A stretch of 41,793 bases of DNA, from assembly GCA_002709695.1 (NCBI GenBank), contig PAQF01000033.1, positions 13,627 to 55,419 of the forward strand. The letters are read 5' to 3'. The first letter of the stretch is position 1. Every line of letters begins with the position of its first letter. A program made the position numbers and the translations under genes. Positions 32,640 to 41,745 of this stretch are shown in pieces. The notes under the pieces are model-generated. The model was not told the DNA's origin and searched no databases. It saw only the letters and a program-made list of their open reading frames with translations. This DNA is from Candidatus Poribacteria bacterium (lineage in GTDB: Bacteria; Poribacteria; WGA-4E; UBA9662).

Positions 32640-34145
32640 ATGGTCCGATGCAGTAGGAAATACACTTTTTCGATTGCTGCTTTGACTGTAATTGTTGTAG
32701 TTGTAGTTCTCCTCTTCAACACTATTGGCAAAAATGCACTAAGTGGTCGTGAAGAACGCATAACGACCATGATGCTAATTAACAAACTGAATGAGGCAAT
32801 AGCAAAATCTGAAACTTTTTATTACAAAGATGTAGATCGCGAGAAAGTTTATGAGGGTGCTATCAAAGGAGCGCTTGCAGCACTTGGTGATCCTTACTCT
32901 TTCTATCAATCTCCAGAGTCCTTTCAACGTGAACGTGAAGATCTCATTGCGGCTAAGTTTGGTGGGTTAGGAATCCGGATTTATGTGGATAAGGGGTTGG
33001 TGAAAATTTTGTCTGTTTTGCCTTACACTCCGGCCATGAAAGCAGGTTTGCAAGCGGGTGATTATATCACCAAGATTGAGGGAGAGGCAATTAGTATTGG
33101 AATTACGAGTGGAAAAACACTGAATGATGTTGTTAGTGTTCTCAGGGGAAGAGTTGGTACCAAAGTCAAAATTGCGATCCGTCGTCGCGGAAGCTCTGAA
33201 CCTTTCGAGGTTACTTTAACACGTGGGGAAATCAAGACTGATAGTGTTGAAAAGACTATGATTAACGATGCGATCGCCTATATACGTATTACCAACTTTA
33301 CAGGGCGAACTAGTGAGGAATTCCACCAAGCTATGACAGATCTTTTTAATTCGGATGAGATGAGACCCAAAGCCCTAATTTTAGACCTGCGCAATAACCC
33401 TGGTGGTCTTCTTGATTCTGCTTATTATGTTTCAGATGCTCTTATTTCTGAGGGAATGATTGTTTCAACTCGAGGACGTCATCCGCAATCCAATAAAGAA
33501 TATAAATCTAGTGCAAAAGTCTTGTGTCCGGAAGATATAGAGCTTGTGGTGTTGATAAACGAATACAGCGCTAGTGGGTCGGAAATAGTGGCAGGGGCAA
33601 TTAGGGATCATGTACGTGGTGTTCTTCTAGGGAAAAAAACCTTTGGTAAGGGCGTTGTTCAACAGCGTATCCCTCTAAAACATGGAGGGGCAGTGTCATT
33701 AACTATTTCGACTTATTATACTCCGAATGGCACTTCGATTAATGAGAAAGGGGTTGAACCGCAAGTTGATGTTGACACGACAAAGCTTGAAATCGTTGAT
33801 GCTGAGATGCGACAGAAAATGCGTAATGGTCGTTATGTGAATGATTTTGTGGAGAAGTGGATTGAAGAGGAAGAAAAGAGCACAGGAAAGATTCCTCAAG
33901 ATTTTTCAAAACTTGAGACTAATCTCAGTCAGTTATTTGAAACACTAAAACAAAATAGCATATCGTTGAGTGAAGATTTAGTAAAGTTGGATGCTAAAAG
34001 AGTTTTTAATAATAATGTTGGAATATATCAATTAATTGATCTTTATCATGACAACCAACTTGTGAAAGCGATTAGTATTATTAAAAATGGCGAGGTTCAG
34101 AAAATAATCTCGTCAAAACACTCAGATTCCATAGCCGATCTGTAG
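32640..34145 (+). CDS. ctpA: S41-family C-terminal processing peptidase (CtpA)
   Basis: This 501-residue periplasmic protease is anchored by an N-terminal helix (residues 12-28). It has a PDZ domain (FGGLGIRIYVDKGLVKILSV, then KAGLQAGDYI) and an S41 catalytic domain with LDLRNNPGGLLDSAYY, the Ser in EYSASGSEIVAGA (Ser 312 or 314), and Lys 337 in GKKTFGKGVVQ. C-terminal of the catalytic domain a charged helical extension (residues about 390-500) is longer than in standard CtpA. It cleaves C-terminal tails of envelope proteins. The gene lies 75 bases after the acyltransferase gene. Confidence 0.94.
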   Translation: MVRCSRKYTFSIAALTVIVVVVVLLFNTIGKNALSGREERITTMMLINKLNEAIAKSETFYYKDVDREKVYEGAIKGALAALGDPYSFYQSPESFQREREDLIAAKFGGLGIRIYVDKGLVKILSVLPYTPAMKAGLQAGDYITKIEGEAISIGITSGKTLNDVVSVLRGRVGTKVKIAIRRRGSSEPFEVTLTRGEIKTDSVEKTMINDAIAYIRITNFTGRTSEEFHQAMTDLFNSDEMRPKALILDLRNNPGGLLDSAYYVSDALISEGMIVSTRGRHPQSNKEYKSSAKVLCPEDIELVVLINEYSASGSEIVAGAIRDHVRGVLLGKKTFGKGVVQQRIPLKHGGAVSLTISTYYTPNGTSINEKGVEPQVDVDTTKLEIVDAEMRQKMRNGRYVNDFVEKWIEEEEKSTGKIPQDFSKLETNLSQLFETLKQNSISLSEDLVKLDAKRVFNNNVGIYQLIDLYHDNQLVKAISIIKNGEVQKIISSKHSDSIADL

Positions 34146-34391
34146 GTTATAGTAGGGGCAGAACAGTAGATATTTTTTTTCTGTGGGGCTGTTGGTAAGC
34201 AGGGTGTTCAGTGTTATATTGGTTTTACCTTCCTAAGTTTTACGTTTAAGTCGTGCCTAGTCTATTTGGGCTACTATACTAAATTCCTTCTGCTTTTATT
34301 GTGAAAAATTATGTTCTAGATCCGACTAGATGTTATGAAATCAATAGGTATTAATCAGAACGGGGTTTTATGTTTTGATTAGAGATTATCA

Positions 34392-34649
34392 ATGGATTTA
34401 GGGAAACATGCATTCTTTTTTCAGACAGTCATTGGTGTTTTTCACCAGTTTAGTAAGGTGCTAGTTAGTGCGTCTTTTTTTGAGAGGAATGCTGTTCGGG
34501 AAATGAGTCAATCCTTTGATGTCTATGTCAACCGGCAATGGGGAGGAATTTCGAAAGAGCTTATTTTCTTAATAATGATCTGTGTAATGGGGGGACTAGG
34601 GTATATTTTGAGAAGTTTTAGGGTGAAGAAAATGAAAAAGTGTCTATAA
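34392..34649 (+). CDS. Possible small membrane protein (85 residues)
   Basis: This short frame starts with ATG and ends with a hydrophobic helix (LIFLIMICVMGGLGYILRSF) followed by a basic tail (RVKKMKKCL), which resembles a small tail-anchored or single-span protein. The first half contains aromatic-rich FFFQTVIGVFHQF. No clear ribosome site or known family is seen. It occupies most of the gap between the protease and pyruvate kinase genes on the same strand, so it may be a real small gene or a chance frame. Confidence 0.35.
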   Translation: MDLGKHAFFFQTVIGVFHQFSKVLVSASFFERNAVREMSQSFDVYVNRQWGGISKELIFLIMICVMGGLGYILRSFRVKKMKKCL

Positions 34650-34697
34650 TACTTTGTATTCAATTCGTTGTTACAAGGATATATTCAAAGAGATGAG

Positions 34698-36110
34698 ATG
34701 AATTGTAAACGCACGAAAATTGTTTGTACCATTGGGCCTGCCAGTAGGTCCGTTGAGTTAATCAAATCACTGGTTGGTTCTGGGATGGATTTGGCCCGAA
34801 TTTCGTTCTCGCATGATACCCATGTCGAGCATGCCGAGACCATTCAAAACATCAGAATGGCAGAAGCACAGTTAGGCATAAGGATTCCAATTTTACAGGA
34901 CCTTTCTGGGCCGAAAGTACGGATTGGTGTGTTTGAGTCAGGAGAGGTTGAACTCGTTGAGGATTCCCGGTTTACTTTGATGGTAGAGCAGACAGTTGGT
35001 GATGAAACCAAAGTGTCTGTTAATACACCTGAATTCATCAATGCACTGTCTGTTGGAGATCGAATCTTATTGGCAGATGGTGAAATTCAGCTTCAGGTGA
35101 TTTCTACTACGATAGCTAGTGCTGATTGTGTTGTGGTTGTTGGTGGGGAATTGAGCTCAAAAAAAGGAATTACTGTGCCTGGTGTTGGGATTAACGTATC
35201 AATTCCAACACCAAAGGATATTGAGGATCTGTTATTTGGAGCACAACTTGGGGTTGATTGGATCGCACAATCTTTTGTGCGAAATGTCGATGATGTGAAA
35301 AATCTTAAATTGATTCTTGAGCAGTACAAGTTTGATATTCCCGTGATTGTCAAGTTAGAAAAAAAAGAGGCTCTTGGGGATTTGGAAGGTATCATTTCAG
35401 AAGCTGATGGTGTTATGATTGCCAGAGGGGATTTAGGTTTGGAAGTGCCTTTGGCAGAAGTTCCTACTTGGCAAAAGAAGATAACAAGATTAACAAATGA
35501 TCAAGGCAAACCTGTTATTATTGCAACTCAGATGCTTGAATCTATGGTTAATTGTCCACGTCCAACGCGAGCCGAAGTTACTGACGTTGCTAATGCAATT
35601 ATCGATGGGGCTTCGGCGTTGATGCTTTCTGCTGAAACTGCGGTTGGCAAGTATCCGGCGGCATCAGTTCAGATGATGGCAGAAGTTGCTTTGGTAACGG
35701 AGTCGGAAATTGATTATCTGAGCTCCTTTAAACCGATTACTTTGGGTGGTGAGATCCCAGATGCTATCGTTCATTCCGCCTGCCATACAGCCTTAGAAAT
35801 AGGAGCTAAGCTCATTATTTGTTGCACTCGGTATGGTGATACAGCAAGACAGATTTCCAAGTATAGGCCATTTGCTAAAATCGCTGTTGTAAGTCCATAT
35901 GAGCAAACTTTACGAAAGTCCATGCTTTATTGGGGAACATCTGCTGTTACGACTAAATATGCTGAAGGGATTGATCAAATGATTAACGAATCCAAAGCAA
36001 GCATATTAAAAGCTGGCCTTGGTCACCCAGGAGACAGAGTTGTGATTGTTGGTGGAATGCCAGTTGGCCACTACAGCTCAACAAATATGCTTAAAGCTGA
36101 TATACTTTAA
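34698..36110 (+). CDS. pyk: Pyruvate kinase
   Basis: This 470-residue glycolytic enzyme makes pyruvate and ATP from phosphoenolpyruvate. Signature blocks are TKIVCTIGPASRS, ILQDLSGPKVRIG, VIVKLEKKEAL (catalytic Lys), VMIARGDLGLEVP and IIATQMLESM, followed by PTRAEVTDVANAI. Length and order are normal. The frame continues upstream to a TTG at 34668, but the ATG at 34698, with AAAGAG 5 bases before it, gives the standard start. The protein is cytoplasmic. Confidence 0.96.
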   Translation: MNCKRTKIVCTIGPASRSVELIKSLVGSGMDLARISFSHDTHVEHAETIQNIRMAEAQLGIRIPILQDLSGPKVRIGVFESGEVELVEDSRFTLMVEQTVGDETKVSVNTPEFINALSVGDRILLADGEIQLQVISTTIASADCVVVVGGELSSKKGITVPGVGINVSIPTPKDIEDLLFGAQLGVDWIAQSFVRNVDDVKNLKLILEQYKFDIPVIVKLEKKEALGDLEGIISEADGVMIARGDLGLEVPLAEVPTWQKKITRLTNDQGKPVIIATQMLESMVNCPRPTRAEVTDVANAIIDGASALMLSAETAVGKYPAASVQMMAEVALVTESEIDYLSSFKPITLGGEIPDAIVHSACHTALEIGAKLIICCTRYGDTARQISKYRPFAKIAVVSPYEQTLRKSMLYWGTSAVTTKYAEGIDQMINESKASILKAGLGHPGDRVVIVGGMPVGHYSSTNMLKADIL

Positions 36111-36322
36111 AGCGTATGATTATCAGGTGCCAAAACCTTCCTGTTTAATATTTAGTTTTTTTTCATATCCAACCTTGATTTCCTTCGCAATTGTTTTTGC
36201 TGATTTGTGTTATGCTTTCAAGAATTTTCGTTTGTTCTGTTGAGTATTAGGGCAACAAATTCAACTTAAACTAATTGATTAATTCTATATGTTGACTTAT
36301 TTAGTGTGTTAGGAGAAAAATC

Positions 36323-37591
36323 ATGACATTAGGTGATTCGGAGTTGATATCGTCCAATATTAGGACAGCATCTCAACCTTCTAGTTTGAAAATTACCGAT
36401 ATGCGTCTTGTGAGGACAACTACTGGCGGGCCGATTCTCAAGATCGATACCAATCAGGGGATCTATGGCCTTGGTGAAGTTCGTGATGGTGCTAGTAAAA
36501 CTTATGCTTTGCTGCTCAAAAACCGAATTTTGGGTGAGAATCCTTGTAATGTTGACAAAATTTTCCGCCGAATTAAGCAGTTTGGGTTTCATGCCCGTCA
36601 AGGTGGGGGAGTGTGCGGTATTGAAATGGCTTTGATGGATTTGGCCGGCAAAGCTTATGGGGTTCCATGTTATCAACTGGCAGGTGGTAAATTCCGTGAT
36701 GAAGTTCGCTGCTATTCGGATACTCCAACACTAAGAGATCCTGAGGAGATGGGTAAAAAGCTTCAACATCGGATGGATTTGGGATTTACCTTTCTCAAAA
36801 TGGATGTTGGAGTTTCGCTTTTGAGGGATATGCCTGGTACATTATGTGCGCCGGAGGGGAATCTGGAAACGAACAATTTGATGCATCCTTTTACTGGTAT
36901 TCGTTTGACACAAAAAGGGATTGAAACTTTGTGTGAATACGTAGGAACGATACGTGAGATTATCGGATATGAAATTCCTCTTGCGGTAGATCATTTCGGT
37001 CATATTGCTGTTGAGGACTGTATCCGTTTAGCGAGAAGTTTAGAAAAGTATAATCTAGCTTGGTTAGAGGATATGATCCCTTGGCAGTATACTGATCAGT
37101 ATGTTAGGCTCTCAAATTCATGTGCTACTCCCATTTGTACAGGCGAAGATATTTATTGCAAAGAAGAATTCGTGAAATTGTTTGAGGCTAAAGCGATTGC
37201 GATTTGCCATCCCGATCTTGCGACCTCCGGTGGTATACTGGAAACCAAGAAAATTGGGGATTTGGCGCAGGAATATGGTATTGCTATGGCTATGCATATG
37301 GCAGGGACACCAGTTTGTGCTATGGCTAGTGTGCACTGTGCTGCTGCAACCGAAAATTTTCTCGTTTTGGAGAATCATTCTGTTGATGATCCTTGGTGGG
37401 ATGATCTCGTAGTGGGATTACCTAATCCAATTATTCAGGATGGCTATATCAAAGTTCCCGATACTCCGGGACTTGGCATTGATCTGAATCCAGAAGTCAT
37501 TCAGCAGCATCTCCATCCTGATGATTCCGAATATTTTTCCCCAACATACGAATGGGATGGCGAAAGGTCGCACGACAGGTTGTGGAGTTAA
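36323..37591 (+). CDS. Enolase-superfamily enzyme (mandelate racemase/muconate lactonizing-like)
   Basis: This 422-residue TIM-barrel dehydratase or racemase acts on acid sugars or related carboxylates. The metal ligands are Asp 223 (AVDHFGH), Glu 249 (WLEDMIPW) and Glu 275 (CTGEDIY). Catalytic bases are Lys 159 (FLKMDVG, a KxD arrangement) and His 325 (MHMAGTPV). The HisAsp pair and the HF after Asp 223 are not those of a single named subgroup I can identify, so the substrate is open. An AGGAG site precedes the ATG. The C-terminus (YEWDGERSHDRLWS) is typical of the wider dehydratase-like clade. Confidence 0.9.
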   Translation: MTLGDSELISSNIRTASQPSSLKITDMRLVRTTTGGPILKIDTNQGIYGLGEVRDGASKTYALLLKNRILGENPCNVDKIFRRIKQFGFHARQGGGVCGIEMALMDLAGKAYGVPCYQLAGGKFRDEVRCYSDTPTLRDPEEMGKKLQHRMDLGFTFLKMDVGVSLLRDMPGTLCAPEGNLETNNLMHPFTGIRLTQKGIETLCEYVGTIREIIGYEIPLAVDHFGHIAVEDCIRLARSLEKYNLAWLEDMIPWQYTDQYVRLSNSCATPICTGEDIYCKEEFVKLFEAKAIAICHPDLATSGGILETKKIGDLAQEYGIAMAMHMAGTPVCAMASVHCAAATENFLVLENHSVDDPWWDDLVVGLPNPIIQDGYIKVPDTPGLGIDLNPEVIQQHLHPDDSEYFSPTYEWDGERSHDRLWS

Positions 37592-38016
37592 CTGGCGCAG
37601 ACGATCTTTTTCTTCGTCGCATCAGTAATTTGCTTAGGCCAACATTAAGAATCCTATGGGAGGCTATCCTCTTCGTCATTGCATTAATTACTACCAAGCT
37701 ATCTTTATCGCACAGGAGCTTAAAATAAGTTTAAATCTGTTTTTATTGTTTATTCTCAATATGTTACTGATGTGGTCGAATCTCTTGCTTTGATTTTTCA
37801 ATCAAGTAATTTGGTAATATGTTAATTTATTGGTATCTCGGCTTTGGGTTTCTAAGGATATGGGGACTGATAGCCTTAGTGGTTTTGCTTCTTAGGTCTG
37901 TAGTTTGGAAAAAAAGGAATGCTATATTGGTTTATATATATGTTGTAGTTGGACTACTTTAGGCTGTTTTTTAAAATGTCGAGTTATGGAAGATGCTTAA
38001 GATAGGTTAACTAGTC
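37592..38016. other. 425-base intergenic stretch with one tiny hydrophobic frame
   Basis: This region is AT-rich and holds only weak hairpins (for example GACGA/TCGTC at 37600-37618, with a 9-base loop). A 47-codon hydrophobic reading frame is described separately at 37819-37962. I see no RNA gene or strong promoter. Confidence 0.4.
37819..37962 (+). CDS. Possible 47-residue hydrophobic micro-protein
   Basis: An ATG at 37819 opens a 47-codon frame that ends at TAG 37960-37962. The product begins MLIYWYLGFGFLRIWGLIAL, continues with VVLLL, a basic loop (RSVVWKKRNA) and a second hydrophobic stretch (ILVYIYVVVGLL): two possible membrane hairpin helices with a positive connecting loop. No ribosome site is seen, so it may be a chance frame in AT-rich DNA. 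It lies just before the lipoprotein/YdcF pair. Confidence 0.25.
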   Translation: MLIYWYLGFGFLRIWGLIALVVLLLRSVVWKKRNAILVYIYVVVGLL

Positions 38017-38574
38017 GTGGAATCAAGGTTTCTATTTGGGGTGATGATTTTATATGTATTTATCATGTATGGTTGTCGGAAAGTCGTGGTATTACAAGCG
38101 CAAAATTTTCCTTTGGTTGATATTAGTTTAGATAGCTTAAGGGAGAACGATAATAGAATAATTTTTTCCCCTAGTAGTGGAGAATTTATTTTTGAAGTCC
38201 ACAGTTCGAATGGCTTCGGGAAAGCTATTATATCTCTGATTCGAGGCCCATGGCCAGCCAAGGTTTGTTTCCATTTGTATCTGCACGGATTGGAATCTTT
38301 TTCCATCAATAATGGGCTATTTGTGCTTAATACCTCGATACTGAGTTATCCACCGTATAGTGTATTGTGTGAGATAAACACAGTTGGGCAAGATAGTCGC
38401 GAACCCTTGGTAGAGACCAGCCCCTATTGGATGTCTGTCGATAAGGTTTCTATTGGTAACGTGATTTCTGAAGTGCCATTGCAGAATGGATATGTGGAAG
38501 TGGTAATACCTAAGATTGTATTTGAAAGTGAACCTGAAATTTTGTACATTGAATGGGTTGATTTCCTCAGATGA
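38017..38574 (+). CDS. Putative lipoprotein preceding a YdcF-family gene
   Basis: This protein of about 185 residues has an N-terminal hydrophobic stretch ending in a lipobox-like IMYGC, so the mature part is probably lipid-anchored outside the inner membrane. The rest is beta-rich (FIFEVHSSNGFGKAIISLIR) with no recognised motif. The frame starts at a GTG (38017); an ATG at 38041 would still keep the lipobox. Its stop overlaps the next ATG as ATGA, so it is translationally coupled with the YdcF-like gene and the products probably work together. The function is unknown. Confidence 0.65.
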   Translation: MESRFLFGVMILYVFIMYGCRKVVVLQAQNFPLVDISLDSLRENDNRIIFSPSSGEFIFEVHSSNGFGKAIISLIRGPWPAKVCFHLYLHGLESFSINNGLFVLNTSILSYPPYSVLCEINTVGQDSREPLVETSPYWMSVDKVSIGNVISEVPLQNGYVEVVIPKIVFESEPEILYIEWVDFLR

Positions 38575-39176
38575 AAAAGAAATGGCTGATTCTATCATGT
38601 TTTGTAATAGTATTGTTGATGGGTATTGTGATTCCACACCAATTTTGGTTGACCCAGTTGGCAATGTTGTTAATTGTAGAAACAGGTTCGCTTCAACCTG
38701 CTGATGCTATTATCATATTGGCAGGAGATGCAGAGCGCTTTCATCACGGTGTGTCACTCTATGAAGCGGGATATGCGCCGCACATTATATTTACGAGTGA
38801 TTTGACCGCTTTACAGCTTATAGATTTACATATGGACTGGAATGAAATTATTCGAAATGCGATTAAAAAATCAGGTATTCCTGAAGGGGTCACATCACTT
38901 GTTCGTTCAACCTCGACTTATGACGATGCTAAGTATTCTTATCAATTGATGCAGAGGGAAGGGTTCCATTCAGCAATTGTTGTTAGTTCGCCTTATCATA
39001 TGCGGCGGGTACGAATGATTTTTAACAAGATATATAAGAATTCAGAAATTGTGCTTCAATATAACCCAGTTAGAAATAGTTGGTTTAATGTCCAGAAATG
39101 GTGGATGAGAGAGCGGGAACTAATAACTATCAACAACGAATATGTTAAGTTGATCTTCTATTTGTTTAGATACTAG
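38571..39176 (+). CDS. YdcF/SanA/ElyC-family (DUF218) envelope protein
   Basis: This 201-residue protein has one N-terminal membrane helix (residues 5-25) followed by a periplasmic DUF218 domain. Landmarks are ADAIIILAGDAERFHHGVSL, YAPHIIFTSD, STYDDAKYSYQLM and AIVVSSPYHMRRVRMIFNK. Family members (YdcF, SanA, ElyC) affect envelope integrity and polysaccharide carrier metabolism. Translation is coupled to the preceding lipoprotein by a 4-base overlap. Confidence 0.9.
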   Translation: MKKKWLILSCFVIVLLMGIVIPHQFWLTQLAMLLIVETGSLQPADAIIILAGDAERFHHGVSLYEAGYAPHIIFTSDLTALQLIDLHMDWNEIIRNAIKKSGIPEGVTSLVRSTSTYDDAKYSYQLMQREGFHSAIVVSSPYHMRRVRMIFNKIYKNSEIVLQYNPVRNSWFNVQKWWMRERELITINNEYVKLIFYLFRY

Positions 39177-39470
39177 TTTTGTTTTCGTTTGATATTTGAA
39201 AGGTTGTTTAGGTTGATGCCTCGGCTAATGTAGGTAGAAACAGTTTGGTAGGAGTAAACGGGTCTGGATTTTGTTTCAATGGAGGGTCGGGAGAGTTTAA
39301 CTTAGAGTTGCATGCCCAATTTTCATGATATTGCACATGAGGCTGGGGGGATTTTTACTTGAGTGACCCTAATCTCCAGTTAAGGGGTTTGCCACAAGTC
39401 GAAACTTGGGAAATCTGCTGATGCAAGAGGAGAGGTTTTTATAAGTAAATATTATCAGGGGGTATTGTAA
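39177..39470. other. 294-base gap with possible coding remnant
   Basis: No intact frame is present. Short peptides in different frames, such as GSGFCFNGGSGEFNLELH before a stop and SDPNLQLRGLPQVETWEIC after it, look more coding-like than random intergenic DNA. I cannot assign a family. Confidence 0.25.
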
Positions 39471-40844
39471 ATGTCATTAAGGCCTGAACAAGTCCGGTTG
39501 TTTCTTGAAAACACTGAGCCTCTGAAATGGTCACGGAATAATCGTCTACCTTTGTATTTATGGCCTATTATGGATTTGGAGGTGGATGATGAGGCGGAAG
39601 CTGAATCTATCATTCAACAGTTTAATGAGCGTGGAATTGGGCTGATCTCCACTTGGGACCCATCGGATCGGGAACGAACATTAAACAGAGGGTTGGAGAT
39701 TGCTAGAATTCAGATGGAATTAGGATTAAGAGTCAACGTTAATGCTAATCCGTGTACGTATTCGTTTTGTAATGGTGATCTTCGTACTGCTCATATTGGT
39801 GAGGATGGTGAGCCTTTTTTCGACTTATCATTTGGTAAAGCCCACAAAATGGGGTGTCCATTTGCCCTCGATTTTCGCCGGCCGGAAATGCAACAGCAAG
39901 TTGAGTTTTTTGTTCAAGCGTATTATGAAGCTGATTTGGAAATTGGCTTCATTTTTGCCGATTGGGAGATTGATGGCCCTATTGAGTGGAATGGTGCTTG
40001 GGCGGCTTCCAGACGTTGCCAGCGTTGTCAAGATCAAATTGAAGACATTCATGATTTTACGGCTTTTCAATCTGCGTTACGGCAGAAACGAAGTGCACTG
40101 CAGCGGGAGATGTTAGCTGATACTATTATCTCCTGCTTTCCTGATGCGTTGGTTGGAAATTATGGCGTTTACCCCCATGATGGTCATCGTTATTGGTACG
40201 ATTATTTTGAAGAATTTGTGGATGGAGTTCCTTATGAGCAGGAAGGTGGAGCTAAATATCGCCAGTGGTTTGATGAGTTTCCACTGACTGGATATACTTC
40301 TGCTATGCCGGTGGTTTATACTTGGGACAAAATTTGGCGTTGGTACGATTTTGATCAAGTTGACTATCGTTGGTTTTATAATATGCTAAAAGTAGGCAGC
40401 AACGCAGGAAAATCTACTTCGTCTGAAATTCCTATTGTGACGTTTGTACATTGGCATACTGTATATACTGATGATAACAATTTAGGTATACAACAATTTA
40501 GTGAGAATATGTATCAGGAACTTCTATGGCATCTTCTACTGAGGGGGCATGATACGTTTTTCATGTGGTGTCCGTTGGACCAAGCAACTCAAGAAGCACG
40601 ATTAGTGCATCAGGTTTACGCTGCGTCGCTGGAATACAAAGATTTTCTGGAGTCAGGTATTCCTATAAATTTTGATGTCCCGTCCCTGCCTGGACCAGTA
40701 GTCTCAGGACTTAGGCTAGGAGATCATTTGTTATTGAGACGAACTGATTTTGACGATACAAGATCTGATGTGACTTTGACAATTGATGGCTTGTCAGTAG
40801 GAGTGCCGCGTGTTTTTGGGAAATGCATGATGAAGTTACTTTAG
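39471..40844 (+). CDS. Unrecognised TIM-barrel/glycosidase-like protein
   Basis: I do not recognise the family of this 457-residue cytoplasmic-looking protein (no signal peptide). It begins with a beta/alpha pattern (NRLPLYLWPIMDLEVDD, RGIGLISTWDP, LRVNVNANPCTYSF). A prominent acidic motif FADWEIDGPIEW (Asp 164, Glu 166) resembles the DWE-type catalytic centre of glycoside hydrolases such as the hyaluronidase group. Paired cysteines occur in RRCQRCQDQ. The C-terminal 80 residues (GLRLGDHLLLRRTDFDD) may be a beta domain. The gene has a GGGGG-type site before the ATG. It converges with a decayed sugar kinase gene, so it may be part of a carbohydrate-use set. Confidence 0.6.
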   Translation: MSLRPEQVRLFLENTEPLKWSRNNRLPLYLWPIMDLEVDDEAEAESIIQQFNERGIGLISTWDPSDRERTLNRGLEIARIQMELGLRVNVNANPCTYSFCNGDLRTAHIGEDGEPFFDLSFGKAHKMGCPFALDFRRPEMQQQVEFFVQAYYEADLEIGFIFADWEIDGPIEWNGAWAASRRCQRCQDQIEDIHDFTAFQSALRQKRSALQREMLADTIISCFPDALVGNYGVYPHDGHRYWYDYFEEFVDGVPYEQEGGAKYRQWFDEFPLTGYTSAMPVVYTWDKIWRWYDFDQVDYRWFYNMLKVGSNAGKSTSSEIPIVTFVHWHTVYTDDNNLGIQQFSENMYQELLWHLLLRGHDTFFMWCPLDQATQEARLVHQVYAASLEYKDFLESGIPINFDVPSLPGPVVSGLRLGDHLLLRRTDFDDTRSDVTLTIDGLSVGVPRVFGKCMMKLL

Positions 40845-41745
40845 TTTGATTATATTGCTGATGTGTAGTTCATCGGTTATATTTGGCACTGCACCGGCTT
40901 GAGAGCAGATAAAAACTGCCACACGGCAGGCATAATAATTAATGACTTCCAGATCGTTGCTAACAGCTTTATAGTCGTTGCTTCTGTGAATGTATCTCCT
41001 GCGCCGGCAGTCCAACCTCCACCTGAACTCCTTGGCATTCGCTGACTTGGTTGTTTGAAATTAAGATGGCATCTTGCTTTCCTTGAGTCAGTGCAATTAG
41101 GTGTAAATCGTATTGTTTTATCAATATTTTGATAATAGTCATATTAGAGCCAGATAATTTGAAGACTAAAGCTAAGACAGGCAATTCTTCGTCACTCAGT
41201 TTTAGTACATTAGCAAATTTGAGGGATTTCTGAATCAATGTAAAGTCATAAAACTGTTGCCGGAAATTGACGTTGAAGACGCATAAGCAGCTGGGTGGCA
41301 AAGATTTGAGGAAACGTTAGATAGCATCTCACGACATTTGGCTCTGTTGACTCAATGTACCATAGCAGACTGCACTCGCTGTTGAGGTTAGTATCACAAT
41401 TTTCTCAGGCCACGGAATGAAATCCCAAGCTGAATCGGCACAAATCTCAAACTTTGGATGACCTGATGGGTCAAGTTGGACCCGAACTGTTCCTGTTTGA
41501 ATGCTGGTCAGAAAAGGCGATTGATGATGTTTTGATCTGACGTGTTTCTGAAAATGATAAGATTTTTGACCTAGCTGATTTTGGCCAACACAACTGACTA
41601 TCTGTGCATTTGCTCCTAATGCTTGGGCTTGACAGACAAAGTTGGATGGCATACCTCCAAAACGTTTCCCTCCAGGAAAAACATTCCATAACACTTCTCC
41701 AATTCCTGTAATTCGAAAATTGCTTCCCACTTTAGAATCGATCAT
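40836..41745 (-). pseudogene. Decayed PfkB/ribokinase-family sugar kinase gene
   Basis: The leftward frame starts at ATG 41745 and shows the PfkB N-terminus (GEVLWNVFPGGKRFGGMPSN, then GQNQLG). Two in-frame stops follow near 41329 and 41317 (CYGTLSQQSQMS, stop, DAI, stop, RFLKSLPPSCL), then the same frame continues through FNVNFRQQFYD and LKLSDEELPVL. After VEVG a deletion shifts the frame, so the catalytic signature AGAGDTFTEA is read in a second frame. A further shift gives INYYACRVAVFICSQAGAVP to the stop at 40836. Stops and at least two frame changes make this a pseudogene. The substrate was probably fructose or a related sugar. Confidence 0.85.

Noticed and set aside
37600-37618. Intrinsic terminator after the enolase-superfamily gene
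   Set aside because: The stem is only 5 bases with a 9-base loop and no following T-run.
40969-41301. A second, independent 110-residue leftward gene
   Set aside because: It is in the same frame as the PfkB N-terminal fragment, separated only by two stop codons, and continues the kinase sequence.
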